Below, piece by piece: positions 29,500-38,644 of a stretch of 64,000 nt of DNA. Numbering within the stretch: the stretch's first letter is position 1; the number at the start of each line of letters is the position of its first letter. The stretch spans positions 3,410,001-3,474,000 of the forward strand of contig NZ_LR594675.1 of NCBI RefSeq assembly GCF_901827205.1, in the 5' to 3' direction. The position numbers and the translations under genes were made by a program. The notes beneath the pieces were generated by a model. It did not search any database. It was given only the letters and a program-made list of their open reading frames with translations, and was not told where the DNA came from. The stretch comes from Variovorax sp. PBS-H4 (GTDB lineage Bacteria > Pseudomonadota > Gammaproteobacteria > Burkholderiales > Burkholderiaceae_C).

Positions 29500-30309
29500 A
29501 TGAAGAACCTGCAAGATGCCACCGCGCCGCGGGCGCAGCGTCCTGCCACCGAGGCGGCGCTCCTGACCACAACGCGCGTCAGCACCTTCCTGGGGCCGGG
29601 CTCCTTGTCCGGTGCCAGCGGCTTTTTCTTTCGCCGCAACGGAAGGCTGTTCCTGGTCACCAGCCGCCATGTGCTTGCCGATGAAACGAGCAGCCATTTT
29701 CCCGACCGGATCGAAGTCGAGATACATACCGATGCGCTAGACCTGACACGGTACGCGGCGGTTTCGGTGCCGCTGTATCGCGACGGCCTGAGCCAATGGC
29801 GCCAGGCCGCCGACAGCGCCGGCGACGTGGACGTGGCCGCCATCGAGATCGATCCCGGCACCCTGCCCGACTCCAGCATCCTGCACGCGTTCGGACCGGA
29901 GCACCTCGAAGCGACCGATGACGTTGCCGAGGTCGGAGACGCGCTGGTCATCGTCGGCTTCCCGCTGGGCTTCCATGACACGGTGCACCATCTGCCCGTG
30001 GTGCGAAGCGCGTCCATCGCTTCGGCTTTCGGCGTCCGCTTCCAGCAGCAGGGTTACTTTCTGACCGACGCCCGCACCCATCGCGGCAGCAGCGGAGCGC
30101 CGGTGCTGCGGCGCATCCAGAATCCGAACGCGGAGCGGTCGCAACTACCCTGGCAACTGCTGGGCGTGCATTCCACGCGCATGGACATGCGCACGCGTGA
30201 CCTCGTGCAGGACGAATCGCTCGGCCTCAATTGCGCCTGGTACGCGGACGTGCTCATGGCCTTGACCGAGCCTGTTGCGCCAACGACGGAAGCCTCGACG
30301 GACACCTGA
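29500..30309 (+). CDS. Trypsin-like serine protease family protein
   Basis: This 269-residue protein has the chymotrypsin-fold catalytic triad in order: histidine in LVTSRHVLAD near residue 53, aspartate in DVDVAAIEI near residue 110, and serine in THRGSSGAPVLR near residue 191. No clear signal peptide or membrane segment is seen, so it may be cytoplasmic, unlike DegP-type proteases, and there is no PDZ domain. The physiological target is unknown. Its start codon lies only 14 bases after an intrinsic terminator, so expression probably depends on read-through or on a start within the terminator region. Confidence 0.82.
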   Translation: MKNLQDATAPRAQRPATEAALLTTTRVSTFLGPGSLSGASGFFFRRNGRLFLVTSRHVLADETSSHFPDRIEVEIHTDALDLTRYAAVSVPLYRDGLSQWRQAADSAGDVDVAAIEIDPGTLPDSSILHAFGPEHLEATDDVAEVGDALVIVGFPLGFHDTVHHLPVVRSASIASAFGVRFQQQGYFLTDARTHRGSSGAPVLRRIQNPNAERSQLPWQLLGVHSTRMDMRTRDLVQDESLGLNCAWYADVLMALTEPVAPTTEASTDT

Positions 30310-30356
30310 TCCCGTCAAAGTCTCACGCGCCAAGTGGGGGTGACACTCCCCCAATG

Positions 30357-30387
30357 AAAAACCCCGCGGCGGGTAGCGCGCGGGGTT
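30357..30387 (-). terminator. Intrinsic terminator of tRNA-Ser (minus strand)
   Basis: Read on the minus strand, AACCCCGCG and CGCGGGGTT pair around a ten-base loop and are followed by further T residues (TTTTTC). It lies just past the CCA end of the tRNA. A second small inverted repeat (TGGGGG/CCCCCA) is at about 30335-30353 and may serve the convergent protease gene. Confidence 0.7.
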
Positions 30388-30412
30388 CAAAGAGAGGCTC
30401 TGAGATTGTTCT

Positions 30413-30505
30413 TGGCGGAAACGGAGGGATTCGAACCCTCGATGAGGCTCTACACCCCATACTCCCTTAGCAGGGGAGCACCTTCGGCCACTCGGTCACG
30501 TTTCC
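30413..30505 (-). tRNA. tRNA-Ser (anticodon GCU)
   Basis: The minus-strand sequence begins GGAAACGTGACCGAGTGGCC and ends with GGTTCGAATCCC, the acceptor strand and CCA (encoded). The anticodon stem CTCCC/GGGAG encloses the loop CTGCTAA, giving anticodon GCT (GCU), which reads AGC and AGU codons. The long variable arm is typical of serine tRNAs; total length is 93 bases including CCA. It lies 22 bases downstream of lysC on the same strand. Confidence 0.96.
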
Positions 30506-30527
30506 AGGAAACCGCAATTATGCCAGC

Positions 30528-31796
30528 TTACGCGGGCGGTTGATCGAGATCGAAGGCCTTGTGCAGGGCCCGCACGGCGAGTTCCATGTACTTTTCGTCG
30601 ATCACGACCGAGGTCTTGATCTCGCTCGTGGAGATCATCTGGATGTTGATGCCCTCCTCGCTCAGCACGCGGAACATCTTGCTGGCCACGCCCACGTGGC
30701 TGCGCATGCCGATGCCGACGATGCTGACCTTGCAGATCCTGGTGTCGCCTACGATGTCGCTCGCACCCAGCGTTGGCAGCACCTTGTCCTTCAGCAGGTC
30801 GACAGTCTTGGCGTAGTCGTTGCGGTGCACCGTGAAGCTGAAGTCGGTGCGCCCGTCCTTGCTCAGGTTTTGGATGATGACGTCGACCTCGACGTTGGCA
30901 TCGGCGACGGCGCCGAGGATGTGGTACGCGATGCCCGGCTTGTCGGGCACGCCGATCACGGAGATCTTGGCTTCGTCGCGGTTGAACGCAATGCCGGATA
31001 CGACGGCTTGTTCCATGTTTTCATCTTCCTCGAATGTGATCAGGGTTCCCGAGCGGGCCTCTTCCTTGATGTCGATGTCCCAGGGCGTGAAGCTCGACAG
31101 GACACGCAGGGGCACCCGGTACTTGCCGGCGAACTCGACCGAGCGGATCTGCAGCACCTTGGAGCCGAGGCTCGCCATCTCCAGCATTTCCTCGAAGCTC
31201 ACCGTGGTCAGGCGGCGCGCATCGGGCTCGACGCGCGGGTCCGTGGTGTAGACGCCGTCGACATCGGTGTAGATGAGGCACTCGTGCGCCTTCATTGCCG
31301 CAGCGATGGCGACGGCCGAAGTGTCGCTGCCGCCGCGGCCCAGCGTGGTGATGTTGCCGGCGTCATCGACGCCTTGGAAGCCGGTGATGACCACCACCTT
31401 GCCGGCCTCGAGGTCGGCGCGCACGCGCTGGTCGTCGATGCTTTCGATGCGGGCCTTGGTGAAGGCGCTGTCGGTCCTCACCTGCACCTGCCAGCCGGCA
31501 TAGCTGACGGCCTGCACGCCCTCAGCCTGCAGCGCGATGGCCAGCAGTGCGGACGAGGCCTGCTCGCCGGTCGCGGCCAGCATGTCGAGCTCGCGGTTGT
31601 GGTCGTCGTCGGTCTTGCCGGAAGCGAGTTCTTTGGCCAGGCCGAGCAGGCGGTTGGTCTCGCCGCTCATGGCGCTCGGGACCACGACCATCTGATGGCC
31701 GGCGCGCGCCCACTTGGCAACGCGCTTGGCGACATTCTTGATGCGCTCGGTCGAGCCCATCGACGTGCCGCCGTATTTGTGAACGATCAATGCCAT
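30528..31796 (-). CDS. lysC: Aspartate kinase (aspartokinase)
   Basis: This 422-residue enzyme phosphorylates aspartate, the first step toward lysine, methionine, threonine and diaminopimelate. The kinase domain begins MALIVHKYGGTSMGSTERI and includes TTLGRGGSDTSAVA and YTDVDGVYTTDPR. Two ACT domains at the C-terminus (around GVPDKPGIAYHILGAVADAN and GIGMRSHVGVASKMFRVLSE) bind the feedback inhibitor. The start ATG 31796 is fixed by the conserved N-terminus. tRNA-Ser follows on the same strand, and tilS lies upstream with an 82-base gap. Confidence 0.96.
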   Translation of the reverse strand: MALIVHKYGGTSMGSTERIKNVAKRVAKWARAGHQMVVVPSAMSGETNRLLGLAKELASGKTDDDHNRELDMLAATGEQASSALLAIALQAEGVQAVSYAGWQVQVRTDSAFTKARIESIDDQRVRADLEAGKVVVITGFQGVDDAGNITTLGRGGSDTSAVAIAAAMKAHECLIYTDVDGVYTTDPRVEPDARRLTTVSFEEMLEMASLGSKVLQIRSVEFAGKYRVPLRVLSSFTPWDIDIKEEARSGTLITFEEDENMEQAVVSGIAFNRDEAKISVIGVPDKPGIAYHILGAVADANVEVDVIIQNLSKDGRTDFSFTVHRNDYAKTVDLLKDKVLPTLGASDIVGDTRICKVSIVGIGMRSHVGVASKMFRVLSEEGINIQMISTSEIKTSVVIDEKYMELAVRALHKAFDLDQPPA

Positions 31797-31878
31797 GGAT
31801 GAAGTCAAGGAGAAGAGTTCGGATGCCTGCGGCAGTGCCGGCGTCCGTGGCCCCGTCGCATGCCTGGGTTGTCCAATT

Positions 31879-32847
31879 TCAGCGCAAGGCTGCGGGCTGC
31901 GAAGGAGGCCGGGCATTGTACCAACGCAGGAACTCACCCTCTCGCTGGACGTAACCGTCCGCAACCTTGAGGCGGATGCGGTGGCCGCGGGTGCTGCAGG
32001 CCTCGATCTGGTCGAGCAGTTGTTCGAGCTGGGCCTCGCTGGGCACGGCGTCATGCTCGCGCCTGAGCCAATGGCGAAGAACATTGGCGAGCCGCTCGCG
32101 CGGCAAGGTGCGCAAGGCGGCAAGGGCCGGCGGCGCTCCTGCTGTGGCGAGGTCAGCCGCGGCGATCTCGGCCAGCAGACGCGAGGCCCTGGCGGCGTTG
32201 CGGGCGGAGCGCGCAAAGGTCTCGCGGAACTGCGGCAGCGTCGTGGCAAGCGCCGGCAGCAGCTGCAGCCGGATCCGGTTGCGCGTGTAGCGCAGGTCTG
32301 CATTGCTGGGGTCTTCGATGTGTGCAGTGCCGCTGCCGGTGATCCATTCGCGTAGTCCGACCGCCTGCACCTCCAGCAATGGCCGATGGAAATTCACGCC
32401 ATGCCGCTGCATCCGGCGCGGCATGCCGGCCAGTCCGTCGAGGCCAGCGCCGCGGCCGAGCGCGATGAGCATGGTCTCGACCTGATCGTCAGCATGCTGC
32501 GCCAGCGCGACATCCCCAAGGCCGTGGGCCCGCGCAAGCGCGGCCAGCGTGACATAGCGCGCCCGCCGCGCCGCATCTTCAGGGCTTTCGCCAGGCGCGT
32601 GCCGAGCGTCGACGCGCCCCACGCGCAGGGGCACGTCCAAGGCCTTGCAGGTCGAGAGGCAATGCGCCTCGAAGTCGTCAGCCGCCGCCTGCAGGCCGTG
32701 ATGCACGTGCAAAGCCTCCACCTGGCCCGGCCAGAGGCCAGCGGCTGCGTGCAGCAAGGCGGTGGAATCGGCACCGCCGCTGTAGGCGATGGCCAGCGGC
32801 AACGGGGCCGCCCATGACGCCAGGGCAAGCGCGGCGGGATTTTCCAT
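31879..32847 (-). CDS. tilS: tRNA(Ile)-lysidine synthase
   Basis: This 322-residue enzyme modifies the wobble cytidine of the tRNA-Ile CAU anticodon to lysidine, using ATP. The PP-loop ATP-binding motif AYSGGADSTALLHAAA lies near residue 20, followed by ADDQVETMLIALGRGAGLDGLAGMP and YTRNRIRLQLLPAL, all diagnostic for TilS. The C-terminal domain is shorter than in E. coli TilS, as in many Burkholderiales. It sits between accA and lysC on the same strand, 32 bases after accA. Confidence 0.93.
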   Translation of the reverse strand: MENPAALALASWAAPLPLAIAYSGGADSTALLHAAAGLWPGQVEALHVHHGLQAAADDFEAHCLSTCKALDVPLRVGRVDARHAPGESPEDAARRARYVTLAALARAHGLGDVALAQHADDQVETMLIALGRGAGLDGLAGMPRRMQRHGVNFHRPLLEVQAVGLREWITGSGTAHIEDPSNADLRYTRNRIRLQLLPALATTLPQFRETFARSARNAARASRLLAEIAAADLATAGAPPALAALRTLPRERLANVLRHWLRREHDAVPSEAQLEQLLDQIEACSTRGHRIRLKVADGYVQREGEFLRWYNARPPSQPAALR

Positions 32848-32879
32848 GGGTCGTGCCCCGCCCTCGCGCCGGCCGCGGA

Positions 32880-33860
32880 CTACTTGGCGCTGTCGGCTTT
32901 GGTATCGGTGAAGCGCCCGTAGCTCTGCAGGCGCTCATAGCGACGATCGAGCAGTTCCTTCGGCCGCAGATCGGCGACCTGGCGGAAAGCATCGTTGAGC
33001 GCGCGCTTGAGGAACGCGGCCATCTGCCGGTGGTCGCGATGCGCGCCGCCGACCGGCTCGTTGACGATCTTGTCGACCAGCCCGAGCGCTTTGAGCCGAT
33101 GCGCGGTGATGCCCAGCGCGTCAGCCGCTTCCTGGGCCTTGTCGCTGGTCTTCCAGAGAATGGAGGCGCAGCCTTCGGGACTGATCACCGAGTAGACCGA
33201 GTACTGAAGCATCAGCACCTGGTCGCCGACCGAGATGGCCAGCGCCCCGCCCGAGCCGCCCTCGCCGATGATGGTGACGATCACAGGCACCTCGAGCTGC
33301 GCCATCTCGAAGATGTTGCGGCCGATGGCTTCCGATTGGCCGCGCTCCTCGGCATCGATGCCCGGGTAAGCACCCGGGGTGTCGACGAAGGTGAAGACCG
33401 GCAGCTTGAACTTCTCGGCCGTCTTCATGAGCCGCAGTGCCTTGCGATAGCCCTCGGGCTTGCTCATGCCGAAGTTGCGGGCGGTGCGCTCCTTGGTGTC
33501 GCGGCCCTTCTGGTGGCCCAGCACCATGCAGGGGGTGCCATTGAAGCGCGCGAGGCCACCGACGATCGAGAGGTCGTCCGCAAAATGGCGGTCGCCGTGG
33601 AGCTCGACGAAGTCGGTGAAGATCTCGTGGACATAGTCCAGCGTATAGGGGCGCTCGGGATGCCGGGCGATCTTGGTGATCTGCCAGGGCGTCAGTTCGC
33701 TGTAGATTTCCTTGGTGAGCTGGAGGCTCTTCTTGCTGAGCTGGTCGATCTCTTCGGAAATATCGACAGCCGATTCGGTCTGCACATAGCGCAGCTCTTC
33801 GATCTTGGATTCGAGCTCGGCGACGGGCTGCTCGAAGTCGAGAAAGGTTCGTTTCGCCAA
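32880..33860 (-). CDS. accA: Acetyl-CoA carboxylase carboxyltransferase subunit alpha
   Basis: This 326-residue subunit transfers carboxyl from biotin to acetyl-CoA, together with AccD, making malonyl-CoA for fatty acid synthesis. It starts with FLDFEQPVAELESKIEELR and carries GDRHFADD, GGLARFNGTPCMVLGHQKG, DTPGAYPGIDAEERGQSEAI and GEGGSGGALAI. Length and sequence are fully normal for the family. tilS follows on the same strand. Confidence 0.97.
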   Translation of the reverse strand: MAKRTFLDFEQPVAELESKIEELRYVQTESAVDISEEIDQLSKKSLQLTKEIYSELTPWQITKIARHPERPYTLDYVHEIFTDFVELHGDRHFADDLSIVGGLARFNGTPCMVLGHQKGRDTKERTARNFGMSKPEGYRKALRLMKTAEKFKLPVFTFVDTPGAYPGIDAEERGQSEAIGRNIFEMAQLEVPVIVTIIGEGGSGGALAISVGDQVLMLQYSVYSVISPEGCASILWKTSDKAQEAADALGITAHRLKALGLVDKIVNEPVGGAHRDHRQMAAFLKRALNDAFRQVADLRPKELLDRRYERLQSYGRFTDTKADSAK

Positions 33861-33875
33861 CGTCTTCTCCTCTTG

Positions 33876-34544
33876 TCAGTATGCGACCACCGGGAGGGGG
33901 TCGAGCGATCGCCAAATATACCAAGTCGCGACACTGCAATAAGGGGCCCAGGCGACCGCCACCTCGCGCGCATCGCTGCGACTGACCGGATCGCCCGAAA
34001 AATAGCTGCGGCTGATGCCGGTGATCAGGCCAGCGTCGTCCAGCGGAAGCACGTTGGGCCGCATCAGGTGGAAGATCAGGAACATCTCGGCGGTCCACCG
34101 GCCGATGCCGCGGATCGCGACCAGCTCCGCAATGATCATCTCGTCGGACATGTCTGCCCAGGCATCGACATGCACGGTGCCCGAGTCGAAGTGCAACGCC
34201 AGGTCGACCAGGTACTCGACCTTGCGCGCCGACAGGCCAGCCGCGCGCATGTCGTCGACCTTGAGCTTGAGCACGTTCGCAGGCGTCATCTTGCGCGGGA
34301 GCCTGGCAAAGCGGTCCCAAACCGACTGGGCGGCCTTCACCGAGATCTGCTGACCCACGATGCTGCGCGCCAGCGTTGTGAAGGCATCGCCGTGCGACTC
34401 CAGGCAGGCGTCGCCGAATTGCGGGATCAGCCGCTTCATGACGCGGTCCTTCCTCGCCAGGTGCTTGCAGGCCTCTTCCCAGTAAGGGGGGGTATGGACT
34501 TCGATGATGGGAGACTTCTTGGCGGCAGGCATTGCGGTTCTCAT
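33876..34544 (-). CDS. DNA-3-methyladenine glycosylase II-type (HhH-GPD) protein
   Basis: This 222-residue base-excision repair enzyme has the helix-hairpin-helix segment AELVAIRGIGRWTAEMFLIF and the catalytic aspartate in NVLPLDDAGL, preceded by ARSIVGQQISVKAA, the typical AlkA-like core. It lacks the N-terminal domain of E. coli AlkA and has no iron-sulfur cysteines, like other short AlkA-type enzymes. ATG 34532 is an alternative start, four codons in. It lies four bases after cysS and 15 before accA on the same strand, suggesting co-transcription. Confidence 0.88.
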   Translation of the reverse strand: MRTAMPAAKKSPIIEVHTPPYWEEACKHLARKDRVMKRLIPQFGDACLESHGDAFTTLARSIVGQQISVKAAQSVWDRFARLPRKMTPANVLKLKVDDMRAAGLSARKVEYLVDLALHFDSGTVHVDAWADMSDEMIIAELVAIRGIGRWTAEMFLIFHLMRPNVLPLDDAGLITGISRSYFSGDPVSRSDAREVAVAWAPYCSVATWYIWRSLDPLPVVAY

Positions 34545-34548
34545 GCCC

Positions 34549-35925
34549 TCACTTGGCGGTGGTCCAGGTGGTGCCCGTCGGCGAATCCTTCAGCACGATG
34601 CCCTGCGCCAGCAGCTCGCCACGGATGCGATCGGCCTCGGCGAAGTCCTTCGCAGCCTTGGCCTCGGCGCGGCGCGCGATCAGGGCCTGGATCGATGCAT
34701 CGTCGAGCGCGCTGCCGGCCTGCAGGAAGGCCTCGGGGTCGCCCTGCAGCAGACCGAGGCAGGCGCCCAGCGCCTTCAGCATGCCGGCGGCATGCGCCGA
34801 TTTCGTCCGGTTCACTTCGCCGGCCAGTTCGAAGAGCACGGCCACTGCCTCCGGCGTGCCGAAGTCCTCGTCCATTGCCGCCTTGAAGCGCGCCGCATGG
34901 GGGTCGGCCCAGTCGACCGCGATCTCGGCGGGCGCCACCAGGTGCAGCGCCGTGTAGAGCCGCTTGAGCGAGGCCCGCGCATCATCCAGGTGGACATTGC
35001 TGTAGTTGAGAGGACTGCGGTAGTGCGCGCGCACGACGAAGAAGCGGATCGTCTCGGCATCGAATTGCTTCAGCACGTCGCGAATGAGGAAGAAGTTGCC
35101 CAGGCTCTTGGACATCTTCTCGTCGTCGATATTGATGAAGCCGTTGTGCATCCAGGTGCGGGCCAGCGGCTTGCCGGTCGCGCCTTCGCTCTGTGCAATC
35201 TCGTTCTCGTGATGCGGAAACTGCAGGTCCATGCCGCCGCCGTGGATGTCGACGGTCTCGCCAAGCAACTGGCAGGCCATGGCCGAGCATTCGATGTGCC
35301 ACCCGGGGCGGCCCGGGCCGAACTGGCTGGCCCACTTGACCTCCTCGGGCTCCGCCGGCTTGGCACTCTTCCACAGCACCGGGTCGAGCGGGTCTTCCTT
35401 GCCGTCCAGCACCGCCACGCGCTCGCCGGCATGCAACTCGTCCAGCGACTTTCCGCTGAGCTTGCCGTAGCCGGGGAACTTGCGCACGGCGTAGTTGACG
35501 TCGCCGTTGGTCGAGCGGTAGGCGAGGCCCTTCTGCTCCAGCGTCGCGATGAGCGACAGCATCTGCGGCACGTACTCGGTCGCGCGCGGCTCGTGCGTGG
35601 GCCGCTCGATGCCCAGGGCGTCCGCGTCCTCGTGCAGCGCCTGGATCATGCGGTCGGTGAGCGCGCGGATGCTCTCGCCATTCTCGACCGCGCGCCGGAT
35701 GATCTTGTCGTCGATGTCAGTGATGTTGCGCACGTAATCGACGACAAGCCCCGAAGCCTTGAGCCAGCGTTGCACCACGTCGAAGGCCACCATCGAGCGC
35801 GCGTGTCCGAGATGGCAGTAGTCGTACACCGTCATTCCGCACACATACATGCGCACCCGACCGGGTTGCAGAGGAGAAAAATCCTCCAGTTCACGCGACA
35901 GCGTGTTGTAGATGCGAAGGCTCAT
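34549..35925 (-). CDS. cysS: Cysteinyl-tRNA synthetase
   Basis: This 458-residue class I aminoacyl-tRNA synthetase has YVCGMTVYDYCHLGHARS (zinc cysteine and HIGH-like motif), GRPGWHIECSAMA with zinc ligands, and KMSKSLGNFF (KMSKS loop). It charges tRNA-Cys. ATG 35925 (MSLRIYNTLS) is the conserved start; the frame is open upstream without similarity. It is divergent from the TPR protein gene. Confidence 0.97.
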   Translation of the reverse strand: MSLRIYNTLSRELEDFSPLQPGRVRMYVCGMTVYDYCHLGHARSMVAFDVVQRWLKASGLVVDYVRNITDIDDKIIRRAVENGESIRALTDRMIQALHEDADALGIERPTHEPRATEYVPQMLSLIATLEQKGLAYRSTNGDVNYAVRKFPGYGKLSGKSLDELHAGERVAVLDGKEDPLDPVLWKSAKPAEPEEVKWASQFGPGRPGWHIECSAMACQLLGETVDIHGGGMDLQFPHHENEIAQSEGATGKPLARTWMHNGFINIDDEKMSKSLGNFFLIRDVLKQFDAETIRFFVVRAHYRSPLNYSNVHLDDARASLKRLYTALHLVAPAEIAVDWADPHAARFKAAMDEDFGTPEAVAVLFELAGEVNRTKSAHAAGMLKALGACLGLLQGDPEAFLQAGSALDDASIQALIARRAEAKAAKDFAEADRIRGELLAQGIVLKDSPTGTTWTTAK

Positions 35926-36032
35926 GAGACAGGGGAATGCCAAGATTCGCCCGCGCAAAATGGCGAGCGACAGAGAATTTTTTCAGGGGTGAGGATGCTA
36001 TGGCAACGAGGGGATGAACGGAGCCCCTCGGC

Positions 36033-36038
36033 TACAAT
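36033..36038 (+). promoter_or_regulatory. Possible -10 box for the TPR protein gene
   Basis: TACAAT in the context CGGCTACAATCC matches the common betaproteobacterial -10 form and lies 83 bases before the TPR gene ATG. A second candidate TATAAA lies at about 36049. No clear -35 is seen. Confidence 0.35.
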
Positions 36039-36120
36039 CCCGCGTCAGTATAAACGGCCGGTTCCGTTATTTTCCCGGGTGTTTTCGAGGCCCGCGTTCC
36101 CCCTCCTTCTCTCGAGGCTC

Positions 36121-36705
36121 ATGAAGCACGCCGCTGCCCCCTCCTCTTTTTTCATCCCGCGTTTGCTGTCGGTTCTTCTGCTCGTCTTTGCCGCCGCTGC
36201 GGCACACGCCGACGACTATCTCGACGTCAACACCCTGCTGCGCCAGGGCAAGGCTGCCGAGGCTTTGGCCAAGGCCGATGCCTACATCGCCGGCAAGCCG
36301 CGCGACCCGCAGATGCGCTTCCTGCGCGGCGTGATCCTCACCGAACAAGGCAAGCAGGCCGAGGCCGTTACAGCCTTCACCCAGCTCACCCAGGACTTTC
36401 CCGAACTGCCTGAGCCCTACAACAATCTGGCGGCGCTCTACGCGAGCCAGAGCCAGTTCGACAAGGCCCGCGCGGCGCTGGAGATGGCGATCAAGCTCAA
36501 TCCGAACTACGCCACCGCGCACGAGAACCTGGGTGACGTCTACGCGCGGCTCGCCGGCCAGTCCTATGGACGTGCACAGCAGCTCGAGGCGGGCAACGCC
36601 AGCATCCCGCCGAAGCTCGCACTCATCCGCCAGCTGTTCAGCACGCCGGGTACCGGTTCGCTGCCGGCCGCTGCGGCCGAAGCCCGCAAGCCGGTGCGCC
36701 GCTAG
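36121..36705 (+). CDS. Exported TPR-repeat protein
   Basis: This 194-residue protein has a signal peptide (RLLSVLLLVFAAAAAHA, cleavage before DDYLD). About three tetratricopeptide repeats follow, for example KPRDPQMRFLRGVILTEQGK and LPEPYNNLAALYASQSQFDK. TPR domains hold protein partners; this one would act in the periplasm. It precedes two cyclophilin genes on the same strand, so a shared envelope-folding role is conceivable but not shown. Confidence 0.82.
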   Translation: MKHAAAPSSFFIPRLLSVLLLVFAAAAAHADDYLDVNTLLRQGKAAEALAKADAYIAGKPRDPQMRFLRGVILTEQGKQAEAVTAFTQLTQDFPELPEPYNNLAALYASQSQFDKARAALEMAIKLNPNYATAHENLGDVYARLAGQSYGRAQQLEAGNASIPPKLALIRQLFSTPGTGSLPAAAAEARKPVRR

Positions 36706-36772
36706 AACGTAGCCTGTCCGCGGCACTGCCCCGGGGTTCGTCGTCTCTTTCAGCCCGTTCTACTTCTTCACC

Positions 36773-37348
36773 ATGCACATCCTTTCCCGTCGCGCGGCAC
36801 TGGTCCTCGTCTCGACAATGAGCCTGGCAGGCGCCGGCTGGGCGCAACAGACTGCGCCGCGCGTCAAGCTCGCCACCTCTGCTGGTGACATCGTGGTCGA
36901 GCTCGCACCCGACAAGGCGCCTAAAACGGTCGAGAACTTCCTGCAGTACGTGCGGGACAAGCACTACGACGGCACGGTGTTCCACCGCGTGATCGACGGG
37001 TTCATGATCCAGGGCGGCGGCTTCACGCCCGAGCTGAAGCAGAAGCCCACACGCGCGCCGGTCCCGCTGGAGGCGAGCAACGGCTTGAAGAACGACAAGT
37101 ACACGATCGCGATGGCGCGCACCGCCAACCCCAACTCGGCGACCTCGCAGTTCTTCATCAACGTGAACGACAACGCGATGCTCAACGCACCCAATCCCGA
37201 CGGCCACGGCTACACCGTGTTCGGCAAGGTCGTCGCGGGCACCGAGGTGGTCGACAAAATCCGCGCCGTGCGCACGGGCAACAAGAGCGGCATGCAAGAC
37301 GTGCCGCTCGAAAGCGTCACCATTCAATCCGCCACCGTGGCGAACTAA
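36773..37348 (+). CDS. ppiA: Peptidyl-prolyl cis-trans isomerase, exported cyclophilin
   Basis: This 191-residue cyclophilin has a signal peptide (ALVLVSTMSLAGAGWAQ) and the core motifs FHRVIDGFMIQGGGF, MARTANPNSATSQFFIN and YTVFGKVVAGTEVVDKI. It speeds proline isomerisation in the periplasm. A second cyclophilin without a signal follows 22 bases later, giving the periplasmic/cytoplasmic pair common in this family of bacteria. Confidence 0.93.
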   Translation: MHILSRRAALVLVSTMSLAGAGWAQQTAPRVKLATSAGDIVVELAPDKAPKTVENFLQYVRDKHYDGTVFHRVIDGFMIQGGGFTPELKQKPTRAPVPLEASNGLKNDKYTIAMARTANPNSATSQFFINVNDNAMLNAPNPDGHGYTVFGKVVAGTEVVDKIRAVRTGNKSGMQDVPLESVTIQSATVAN

Positions 37349-37370
37349 AGCCAATCAACAAGGAGCCCTC

Positions 37371-37880
37371 ATGAGCAACCCCCAAGTCGAACTGCACATC
37401 AAGGACCAAGGCGTCATCACGCTCGAACTCGACCAGGACAAGGCGCCGAAGACGGTCGAGAATTTCCTCGCCTACGTCACCAAGGGCCACTACGACAACA
37501 CGGTGTTCCACCGCGTCATCCCTGGCTTCATGGTGCAAGGCGGCGGCTTCGAACCGGGCATGTCGCAGAAGCCGACGGGCGCCGAGGTCCAGAACGAGGC
37601 CAACAACGGCCTGAAGAACGACAACTACACGGTCGCCATGGCCCGCACCAGCGCGCCGCATTCGGCCACGGCCCAGTTCTTCATCAATGTGGCCGACAAC
37701 GGTTTCTTGAACCACACCGCGCCCTCCGCCCAAGGCTGGGGCTATGCCGTGTTCGGGAAGGTGGTCGGTGGCAAGGAAGTGGTCGACAAGATCAAGGCGG
37801 TGAAGACCGGGCGCAAGGGCTTCCACGATGACGTGCCGCTGGAAGACGTGGTCATCGAGAAGGCTGTCATCAAAGGCTGA
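37371..37880 (+). CDS. ppiB: Peptidyl-prolyl cis-trans isomerase, cytoplasmic cyclophilin
   Basis: This 169-residue cyclophilin has no signal peptide. Core motifs are FHRVIPGFMVQGGGF, MARTSAPHSATAQFFINVAD and YAVFGKVVGGKEVVDKI. A good AAGGAG ribosome site precedes ATG 37371. It is closely similar to the upstream exported copy, consistent with an old duplication. lpxH begins two bases after its stop. Confidence 0.94.
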   Translation: MSNPQVELHIKDQGVITLELDQDKAPKTVENFLAYVTKGHYDNTVFHRVIPGFMVQGGGFEPGMSQKPTGAEVQNEANNGLKNDNYTVAMARTSAPHSATAQFFINVADNGFLNHTAPSAQGWGYAVFGKVVGGKEVVDKIKAVKTGRKGFHDDVPLEDVVIEKAVIKG

Positions 37881-37882
37881 GG

Positions 37883-38644
37883 ATGACCGCCTTCGCCGAG
37901 CTCGTGGCTCCTGCGGCGTGGCGCACGGTCGATCTGATCTCCGACCTCCACCTGCAGTCCTCGGACACGGCGACCTTCGAGGCGTGGCGCGGTTATCTGC
38001 AGACCACACCGGCGGATGCCATCTTCATCCTGGGCGATCTGTTCGAGGTCTGGGTCGGCGACGACGCGGCCACCGAGCCCGGCTTCGAGGCGCAATGCGC
38101 GCAGGTGCTGCGCGAAGCCGCCACGCGCCGGCCGTTGTTCTTCATGCATGGCAACCGCGACTTCCTGGTCGGTCCCGCCTTTGCCGAGCAATGCGGCATG
38201 CGGTTGGTCGACGATCCAACGGTGCTGGCCTTGCACGACAGACGCTGGCTCCTGAGCCATGGCGATCTTCTCTGTCTCGAAGACACCGAGTACCTGCGCT
38301 TCCGTGCTGAAGTGCGCGCTCCTGCCTGGCGCAGTGCGTTCCTTGCGCGGCCGCTGGCGCAGCGCCGCGCCCTTGCGCGTTCGATGCGCGCGCAGAGCGA
38401 GGACCGCAAGCGCACCCCCGGCGTGGTCTGGGCCGATGTCGATGCCGATGCCGCGCGCACGTGGTTGCAGCAAGCTGGCGCGACGACGTTGATTCACGGG
38501 CACACGCACTGGCCCGCAACGCATGAGCTTGGCGACGGCCTGGAGCGCATCGTGCTGAGCGACTGGGACTTGAAGGCACATCCGGCGCGTGCGCAGTTGC
38601 TGTGCCTGTCGAGCGCGGGCGCGCAACGCGTCGACTTGCGCTGA
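37883..38644 (+). CDS. lpxH: UDP-2,3-diacylglucosamine diphosphatase
   Basis: This 253-residue metallophosphoesterase of lipid A synthesis cleaves UDP-2,3-diacylglucosamine to lipid X and UMP. Metal-binding motifs are visible in order: ISDLHL, ILGDLFEVWVGDD, MHGNRDFL, LSHGDLLCLED and IHGHTHWP. It is translationally linked to the next gene by a TGATG overlap and begins just after ppiB. Confidence 0.94.
   Translation: MTAFAELVAPAAWRTVDLISDLHLQSSDTATFEAWRGYLQTTPADAIFILGDLFEVWVGDDAATEPGFEAQCAQVLREAATRRPLFFMHGNRDFLVGPAFAEQCGMRLVDDPTVLALHDRRWLLSHGDLLCLEDTEYLRFRAEVRAPAWRSAFLARPLAQRRALARSMRAQSEDRKRTPGVVWADVDADAARTWLQQAGATTLIHGHTHWPATHELGDGLERIVLSDWDLKAHPARAQLLCLSSAGAQRVDLR

Noticed and set aside
30540..31802. 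Plus-strand open frame opposite lysC
   Set aside because: lysC motifs are complete on the minus strand; the plus frame translates to His/Asp/Gly-rich low-complexity sequence.
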